Source: Echinometra lucunter (taxonomy: Eukaryota > Echinodermata > Echinoidea > Camarodonta > Echinometridae). From it: 64,000 nt of DNA. The notes beneath the pieces were generated by a model. The model was not told the DNA's origin. It saw only the letters and a program-made list of their open reading frames with translations, and did no database searches. The translations under genes and the position numbers were made by a program. The stretch spans positions 2,888,541-2,952,540 of the forward strand of contig CM057160.1 of assembly GCA_029962745.1 (NCBI GenBank), read 5' to 3'. This document shows positions 49,552 to 59,947 of the stretch, piece by piece; the stretch's first letter is position 1; each line of letters opens with the position of its first letter.

Positions 49552-52500
49552 GTGATAGTGATGGTGATGGCGATGGTCTTGGAGATAATGATGATGGTGA
49601 TGATCTTGGAGAAAATGGTGATGAAGATGCTGCTGCTGATGATGATAATGATGGAAATTAGAGTGACCTTGATGAATCTGATGATGACATGGATTGAAAT
49701 TAATACAGTGAAACCTGCATATAAAGACCACCCAAGGAAGATGAGAAAAGTGGTCTCTATGAGCAGATGGTCTTTATGGACAGGTTCCTTTAATACACGT
49801 TTCAATGGGAAAAACAATTCAAGGGAAACAAAATTTGTGGTCTTTATAAACAGGTGGTCTTTCTATACAGGTGGTCACTAAAGCAGGTTTGACTGTACTT
49901 GTAGGATGTCTACCTGTCTGTGCGCATATAATGCTACTTATATTTACATTTACATGTGATTTTTTTTACATGCAGTTCAACCCAATGTTGCTAAGTTTCA
50001 CTTGCGTCCATAATTCTTATCGGATGTCATCTTAAAATGAGACTACTTTTCCCTTTTCTAATCTTATTAGGATCCTGAATTGAGAAAGAAGTTTGATGGT
50101 CAACCCGAGCATGTTGTCAATTATTTCTTCATGCTGGCTGAGGAGATCCGTTCTCACATGGCAAAGATGGGATTCAGGACTTTCCAGGTACGTTTGTTAG
50201 CATTCAGGTTTTCTGCATTGTTTAGACGTGATCCCCCCCCCCCCCCCCAAAAAAAAAAAAAAAAAAGTAAATGAAAAAAAGAAATCAAAATTTAAAAATA
50301 TTAATAATAATGCTGATCAAAATCATGAAGAAATGAAGCTTATCTATTACAGTGAAGATTAATTGTCTTCAGACTTCAAAACAAGATGTAACAGATAAAT
50401 ATCATTTTTACTGAGCACTCCATGTGGGACATTTTTCTTTTTCCTTCTTTTTTTTTTTGTGGGTGAGAGCACTTCAGTATTTTAGAGACGGCTCTTTTAA
50501 ACCCATTTGTGACAGGAATTATTTAAAGCCTAATTTGATCAGCTTTTATTCTTCAAATTGGCAACACCAACATTTTTATCATATTGCTACATTTTTCTTA
50601 TAAAACGTCATGCATCTGAAATTAATATAAATTGACAGAAATTATGATGAGAAGTCAAAAAGTTGCCAATTTGCAGGGGAAAACGGTGATTTTAAATTTT
50701 CTTTCACATTGCCAATTTAAGGATTTTAATGCTTATTTTCCTTTAAAAAATTTTCAGCATCAAACAACAAATATTGACACAACCAAAATGGGCACAGATT
50801 TTTTTGCTCTTTCTGCTCATGTATTTGGTATGATTTTTAGGGCTTTGCATCAAAAGATATTAGGCCAAACCACAAAATGTGGACCCTCTGTCACAAATGG
50901 GTTAATACAAAAGGTTCTGTGGTCCACCCTCACTCAGTCCCTAGGTGGATCCATTGACAAGGTGTTTTTCCATATTTGCCCCTCTCATCCCAGGTGTATC
51001 AATTTTGCACCTGTTAGTAATTGAGTATCTTGCAATGCTGAGGTAATAGTGATTGCTGAGCTGCTTCTTGCTATTTGCAGGACCTTCCAGAAGCAGTGGC
51101 GGCACCAGGAATGTTAAAGTGGGGGGGCAAATGGAGGGCAAAAGAAAATGTTGGGGGGGCAGAGGCAGTCAATTTTTTTTTTTGCATGTATGGGAAAATT
51201 GAGCGTGAAGGGCAAGTTTGAGTCGCTTACACACATTTTAATATCAATTTTGTGAGCGAGCGAACAAAAAATAACCGCTTTTTTTGTTTTTAATCGCATT
51301 TCGAATAAATATTCTGAAATATATGACGAGCGAGCAAAGCGAGCGAGTCAAAAATGGCTACTTTTCTTGTTTGTAATCGCATTTTAGAAAAGAATTTCAA
51401 AAATATGACGAGCGAGCGAAGCGAGCGAGCCAAAAATGGCTACTTTTCTTGTTTTTAATCGCATTTTAGAAAAGAAATTCAAAAATATGACGAGCGAGCG
51501 AAGCGAGCGAGCCAAAATAACCACTTTTTTGGTTTTCAATCAAAGTTTTGAAGAGCGGAAAATGGTATTTTAGAGCACTTCACAGCTTGAGTATGATGCT
51601 TATGACAACATCTACTTATTTACAAATTACTGTAGAATTTTTCTTTTCAGTCCTCAAAATTTCTGGGGGGGCAACTGGGGGGGCAAAGCTTCTGAGTGGG
51701 GGGGCAAATGCCCCCCCCCCATGCCCCCCCTTGGTGCCGCCACTGTCCAGAAGAGTAGTTTGGATAATGAAAATAATACCCTGAGAGAATAATCTTATGA
51801 TTACATTATTATTATCATTACTGATTGTATAACATTTGATTATTTCCTTATATTTTAGGAGATGATTGGTCGATGTGACATGCTCCAACCTGTTCAGGAG
51901 AAGACCAACGGCAAGAGCAAGCTCCTGAACTTTGACCAGGTCCTTACCAAGGCGTCTGACCTTCGACCTGATGCCAATCACGTCGGAGGCTCTACCCAGC
52001 AGAACTTTGCCTTAGAGAAAAGATTGGTAAGATATGGTTGGTTGTACCTCATTCACATTACTAGACCAACTCAAAACCAAATCTAAGCTGAATCTCACCT
52101 GCCCAATTATCAGTTATTCAATGTTATGAAATCTTATGCTTGGTCCGTTGCTAGTGTTTGTTGTTTTCGTTGATGTGACTGGTGTTTCATTTTTATACTT
52201 GTTCATGCTCTTCCATTGCTATAGAAAGGAGAATAACCAATCACATTTTTCCTCTCTTTGTGGCACCAGATTTTGAACAGATATGTAAATGATCTTACAT
52301 GATTCAAAGTTTGACTCATAAAGGATGTCTTCATTGTCAGTTAGGCAGAAATCATATCACGTGGGAAAAAGTTCACATCAAAAGAAAAACTTTCCTGTTT
52401 CATGGAGAAAAATGAGGCCAATTTCCTTGGTAAAATGCATTTACCCATTCTTGACAGGATTTTTCACCCACGACAGAGAAGGAGTTATTGAACACTTCAC

Positions 52501-55500
52501 ATCTAATTTTGCAATTCATTTCCAGTAGCAGAGATTAGCCATAAACATATTGTGTTCTCTCCATTCTGGCTATTCTTCAGGACAACATGTTGATAGAACA
52601 AGCCAGTGATGTTCTTAATGGAACCAGTAAGCATGTTGAAATCAATATGAACATCACCAATGAGTGTCGAGCCTTTGGAACTACACTAAGCTTCCACATC
52701 TCAAGGTAATAAGTAACACAATGAAACCTGTATATAAAGACCACCCAAAGGGAGACAAGAAAAGCAATTTTTGTGAGCAGGTGGTCTCTATGGACAAGTT
52801 CCTTTAATACACATTTCAATGGGAAAAACTATTCAAGAAAAACAAAAATGGTGGTCTTTCTAGACAAGTGGTCTTTCTATACAAGTAGTCACTAAAGCAG
52901 GTTCGAGTTTACATGTATAGGGGGACTATAGGGGGATTTTCTGCAAGATCTGACCCAAGACTGAATATAGTAATGATACCTTTGATGGTGACAGTGAGGA
53001 TGAAAGTGATCCTAATAGTGATACTGAAGATGATAATGATGATATGAGGAGGAATAATGCAGCAAAATTTGCCTGCACTCAGTAGACTTTAACAGCACAA
53101 CACTTTCTTAGAGATCTTGAGGATCAGAAGAGCTGCTAGCTATTGCCAGCATATTTGCAATGCAACTTACATGGACATTTGACAGTTTACAGGCCTGCCT
53201 ATACTAAGCCAACAAAGCTGCTAATTTTGACAATGATTTAAAGAAAGACGGAAAAGTTTATGATACACAGAAAATATCTTCTTTTTGGTATTGTTTTGCA
53301 GGAAGTATCGTGAGAGTGGTCTTCCAGACAAGTCTATTGAGATCAAGTTAAAAGGTTCTGCTGGTCAAAGCTTCTGTGCATTCTTGGCAAAGGGCGTTCA
53401 TGTTGAGCTAGAAGGAGATAGCAATGACTATGTCGGCAAGGTAAGAAGAACATCTGCATTTGTGAAATAGTAATTGAATCCTAGCAGAATACCTGACAGT
53501 TACATTGATAAATAGTATCATGTTAAATGAAATCATATGACATTGATGATTATGATATAATGTGTGATGGTTACATAGTTGATAATCCACAAATTATTCA
53601 AGTACATATCAAATATTTACATTCATTTGAGAAGAAAAGAAGTACAGTGTATAATATACAGATTGTGATCTTTACCAGCAAGGTTATGCCAAAAAATAGG
53701 GATAATGAAAAAAAAAAATGCCTGTCCATGTACAACCATAAATCTTTAGTCAGAACTTAAAGTTCTATTCACAAATGAAAATTATCAGCCCAACTTTTGA
53801 ATTGTCTGTACGTGATTTCTTACTCATACATGTTGTGTTTTTATTCTTCAGCAGTCTAACTGATGTAAACTTGAATTTTTCATAGCCAGTACTTGTTTGT
53901 AATGAAATGCAAGGTCAACCTCATTGCACAAATAGCTGGTAACACAAGAAGGCTATACCTCTATTCTTGGGATTAGCATTCAAGAGGTCATTCCACCTAT
54001 TATCTTCTCCAGGGTCTGTCTGGTGGCACTGTGATTGTCTACCCTCCCCGCGACGTTCCTGAAGGCTTTGTGTCTGAACTGAACATCATTGTGGGCAACG
54101 TGTGCCTGTATGGTGCCACCAGTGGCAAGGCTTTCTTTAGGGGTTGGACGGCTGAACGCTTCTGCGTCAGGAACTCGGGCGCCATTGCCATCTGTGAGGT
54201 AGAATATCATCTATTTACCGGTTATGATGTATCACTCATATTGAATGATAAACAATGCTAATCTGGATTACATGGAATTGAAAGGGCCGGTCAGACCTTT
54301 CTGAAGATTTTCATTGACACGTACCCTTTACTGTATCGATATTGTGTGTACGCTGCCTTGGAGCATGCTTGTGTCTGTTAATACAGTGTACCTAATGACA
54401 ATCTTGTCTGGTGGCACTAATGACAATCTTGTCATTAGTTGTGAATGAAGTCTGACCAGCTTAGCGTCTCAGACTGTTATACAGATATTCTAAACTCTGT
54501 CACTAGATTCAATGACATAATGGTTTTTTTTTTGTATTTACATATAACTTTTCACTTACGTACCTGTGCTTCTTTCAGTCAGAAGTAGGTCTTCCTTTAC
54601 TGTTTTTGATTTCCTTATTTTCATCAATGTAATTGTTTATTAATTTCATTATATTTGTCACTACCAAATTTTTGTAACTCTGTTTGATACAAATATTTTC
54701 TTCTTCGGTTGTGATTTGTTTGATAGGGTGTAGGAGACCATGGCTGTGAGTACATGACAGGAGGTCGGGCCATCATCCTAGGGGCTACTGGACGTAACTT
54801 TGCTGCTGGAATGTCTGGCGGTATCGCCTATGTCTACAATGTGTAAGTATCAAATGTTGGATTATTAATGGCAATATGAGGACTCCTGCACATAGCATAT
54901 TACAGATTGTTTCCTGTTGATTCTCCAGACTGTTCTGTCTGTGTGTTACATGGCTGCTCCACGGTTTCAAAATTACCCCACTGTGTGGGGCAAGAGTAGA
55001 TATTTGTACAATCAAACTTTCTTCTCAGCATGAAAAGAAGGAAAATTTGAATGTAAAATATCTCTTCTTATATGATTTCAAGGAGTCATGAAATTTCTGG
55101 TTACATTTTTTTCAATATATTTACCATTTTATGTATACAGGTGGAATGATTTCTATCAGAAGTGCAATACAGAATCTGTTTTCCTTGAGCCCCTGGTCAA
55201 AGACATCGATGTACCCTTCCTCAAAGAAAACCTGCATCTTTCATCTCTTGAAATAGCTTTTCTGTCATTCATGATGATGAAATATCTTTATGCCAGCATA
55301 TTTTTTCTTAATACATTTTTTTTTAAATTTATTGATTACTATGTCATTCAAACAGGTGGAATGACTTCTATCAGAAGTGCAATACAGAATCTGTTGTCCT
55401 TGAGCCACTGGTCAAGGACATCGATGTAACCTTCCTGAAGGAAAGCTTGGCAGAATTCATCTCATACACAGGGTCAAGGGTTGCAAAGCAGATCCTCGAC

Positions 55501-58500
55501 AACTGGGAAACAGAAAGCAAACGATTTGTCAAGGTAAAAAAAGAAATAGATTTAGTTTGTTTTTATGCTGTTATTTTGGTGTTATGCACTGTTCTGTGAT
55601 AATCAGTGCCCTCCCAGCAGTACCTATGGAATCTGAGCCCTCTACCCCTAAAATAACAAAGGACTGAAAACAAAACAGCTTAGTGTGTATAAATCATGGT
55701 GATGGAAGTTGGTGTATATGTTTTATTTCCACCAAAAAAAAATTCTGTTTCTTCTCCTCACATCATCAAGGTTTTCCCCAATGAATACCGCCGTGCTCTG
55801 CGCGAGAAGCGTGCCAAAACCTTGGCAGAAGAGAAAGCCAAGAAGGAGGCGGAGATTCTGCAGAATGGCCTGGTGAATGGCACCAATGGCAGCAACGGCC
55901 ACACCCTGAATGGAGAAGCAACCAATGGGATGAATGGTTCAGGGGATGGCAGCCATGTGAAGGCAGAGCCTAAGGTGATAGATATTGAGTCCACTATCCC
56001 AGACTTGGAACAGGAGAAGAAGACTGTTGAGAGGCTCTTGGATAAGACCAGGTAAGTTTATCAGGAACCTTGTAAGATTGTATCATACTAGGTTATTGGA
56101 TTGTTCCATTTCATGTCTCAGTGCTAATTAAATTGTATATTATGTTCTTGTCCCAACACTATACATAAAACTTTCCCGAACCCTTTCAATTATATGTAAC
56201 CCTGTTGCAACCCTGACCCTTACCCTACATATTTGATGAAATATTGTAGCAGGCACTGTTGTAGTCAATGCATAAACCCACAAAGCCAAGACCAAAGCCT
56301 GAATCCTCAAGGCCAAGACCTAGGCTTGGAACCCTGTCAAGGCCAAGGTTAAGGTCAAGGCAGAAAACCTCAAGAACAGGGCCAAGCCTAGGCATAAATG
56401 ATGAAAGATAGTAAAATGAATCATAAATAAGGATGGAGGTTCACACACAAATAGAGATGAGCAAGTGAAGAAAAACAAGCTGGAGAAAGGGCTTTAAGCT
56501 GACTACTCTGTTGCCACTAGCAGGAGCATATGTCTGTTTACCCCTTGTGCATAAGTACCTTCTCAGGAAAGTTCGGTCCATGCTAAAAAGCGGATTTGTA
56601 ACCACTGCTCTGACAACAGTTTCTCTGCAGTCAATATCCATCTCTTACCGAAGTTGAAACTTTCATTCCTGGGGAGCATTTCATGAAGAGTTTTGTCAGT
56701 GATTTTCACTGACTAATTTGCTGTCAGCCAATCAGATGCGAGGATTTTCAGTAGCTTGTAAAATTTGTCGGTGATTTTCACCGACAAAACTCTTCATGAA
56801 ACGCTCCCCAGGTCACACCATACTGAGACCCTGATCTCAGGATGTATGATTTAAGGTTAGATTTGACTATGTAAGCTGGATGCAACTCTCTAACTTGCTT
56901 AAAGCATGAAATAAATTGTTGTACACTGAATATTATGACATTTTTTTCTATATCATAAAGGACAACCCCTCATTTTACTTGTTAATCTTATAGGGGCTTT
57001 GTGAAGTATGGAAGGAACAACGATCAGTACCGCAGTGTAGAAGTCCGGATGAAAGATTGGGGCGAGATCTACAATCACAAAGGAGTGAAGAAACAACTTA
57101 AAGTTCAAGCAGCAAGGTGAGAAAAAAAAAGGGAAAATTATGATAATCCATTGCACTTTTCAAATGATGATTCTACATATCTATATGCTTCCAGATGCTA
57201 ACTGTTCTTTTTTTTTGCAGTATTTGTACTGATTTTTAAGGAAAATTCTACTTTTCCTAAACTTAAGTTACCCTATAGTTGAATGGTTGTAAAGTGGATA
57301 TACCCTTTTTGCACTTATAATACTTCTTTTCACACATAAAAATACTGCCAATATTGATAAAATGTTAGCACCTTTGCAAAGGGCCTTGTATATTGCAACC
57401 ATGGCTTTAGTTGGAGCAAAAGTACAGCTCAGTGATTTCAAGGAATAGATCCTACCAGGTACCCACTTACCATATCTTGGTCGAGTGTGGCCAATGTAGA
57501 TCAATGTCTTGTCAAAGGGTGTTCTGCAGTCCAGTGACTTAACCACTAGACCACAACACTATAAAGATAGCCCTCGAGTTTCCTCTTGGTCTGGATACTA
57601 TTCAGAAGAGAAAGTTTAGTCTTATATTTCTGTCTTGTTAACCCATTCGTGACAGAGGGTCCACATTATGTGGTTTGGCCTAATGTCTTTTGATGCAAAG
57701 CCCTAAAAATCATACCAAATACATGAGCAGAAAGAGCAAAAAATTCTTCACAAACTGTGCCCATTTTGGTTGCGTCAATATTCGTTGTTTGATGCTGAAA
57801 ATTTTTTAAAGGAAAATAAGCATTGAAATCTTTAAATTAGCAATGTGATAGAAAGATTAAAATCACCGTTTTCCCTGCAAATTGGCAACTTTTTTACTTC
57901 TCATCATAATTTCTGTCAATTTATATTCATTTCAGATACATGATGTTTTATAAGAAAAATGTAGCAATAAAATAAAAATGTTGGTGTTGCCAATTTGAAG
58001 AATAAAAGCTGATCAAATTAGGCTTTAAATAATTCCTGTCACGAATGGGTTAACTGGACTTACTTTATGTCCTCTCCTGTAGGTGTATGGACTGTGGTAC
58101 TCCATTCTGCCAGGCACACACAGGATGCCCCTTGGGTAACATCATCCCATCCTGGAATGATCTCGTCTTCAGGGACCAGTGGAAGGAGGCCCTCGAGAGG
58201 CTGCTCGTAACCAACAATTTCCCAGAGTTTACCGGGAGATGCTGTCCTGCTCCATGTGAGGTAAGCAATCGTTCACAAATGATTTTGATGTCAGGGCTAC
58301 TTAAAGATGCACTGTTGCTATCAGCATGATGCTTATAATGTATGAGATGATATTTGTTGTGCAGCAAAATAAAAATGCATTAAATTGTGAATTCTTTATC
58401 AAGTGTATTTAGAATTGGTAAAGACACTGAAACATTTTGTGGATGAATATTAAACTCTTAATTGGTTATACTAGGTTCATTGGTTTGAATCTGGCACTGC

Positions 58501-59885
58501 TATGATGTGCAATATTTCCTATTTCTATAAAAGTATTTTGGTTATTAGTTGTTTATATTTCAAGGTTAAAAAGTTGGGTGTCTAAAATTGAAAGCAGTTG
58601 CTGAGCTGAAGTGTCATCAACATGCTGAACAGTGTTTGTGAGAATATCAGCTTATGTACCAATGTCAAAGTATTGTTCAGATAAATTATCTGATAAATAC
58701 CATGTAACTTAGTTTGAGAGTGATGTGTTGGTAATTTGATCTCTTAACTCGTTGACTACTTAATTCTCAAACTCCCATTCACTTAACACAGGAATCACCC
58801 CTTTTCTGTCGTCAGCGGGATAATGTCATTGGTATACTTATGTTCATTATCTCTTTCATGCTTCCAGGGAGCATGTGTGCTAGGCATCAACGCCCTTCCC
58901 GTCACTATCAAGAACATCGAGTGTGCCATCATAGACCATGCCTTTGAGCAGGGCTGGATACGCCCCGAGCCCCCACTCCACCGGACCGGCAAGAGAGTAG
59001 CGGTCATCGGGAGTGGACCGTCGGGACTGGCTGGAGCTGCCCAGCTCAACAAGGCTGGTCATCTCGTGACAGTGTATGAAAGGAATGATCGGTGTGGAGG
59101 ACTACTGATGTATGGTATCCCTTCAATGAAGATGGACAAAAATGTAAGAAAACAAAGTTTTATTTCAGTCCATTTAGGGCCTCTAAGGATAGTAGTATTA
59201 TCATTATTGAACTCATTCTAAATTCATCTGAAACCCGTGTGTGTGTGTGTGTGTAGCTTGGGTTGAAGTATTGCTCCAAGAAAGTATGCTTTGTTGTGGT
59301 AGTGGTATTCAAAGCTAGCACTGGAGAAGGTTCATTTTAGGTGATCAGTGTAATTTCCAGTGATCTGTGTCATTTTGGAATGCTCATAAAAATAAAAACT
59401 GTAGATACAAATGAGGGAGATAAAAGTTGCAAACAAAGTTTGAAACAAACAATGTAATCAGTTTGAGTGAAATTTTAAAAAAGAGACTGAAAATGACAAG
59501 GAAAAAGTTTATTATCACATTACTATTTCCCCATTGCAGGCTGTGGACCGCAGACTAAAGTTAATGGAAGATGAAGGGGTGAAGTTTGTGACAAATGCTG
59601 AGATAGGAAAGAATGTCAACTGCTGGGACCTGATGAAAGAGAACGATGCCATCTTACTCTGTATGGGGTCTACTAGACCAAGGGATCTCCCAATACCAGG
59701 TAAAATGATGATGGAGATGATGGTGATGACAGTGGTAGTGATGATGAGATGAAGGTTACAGACATGATGACAATGAAGATAATTATGATTTTGAAGAGAA
59801 GATGATTGTGATGATAATGTTTGTGATGATGATAAAGAAGATGATGATGATGATGATGATGGTGGTGGTGTTGGTGGTGGTATGG

Positions 59886-59947
<62 letters not shown>

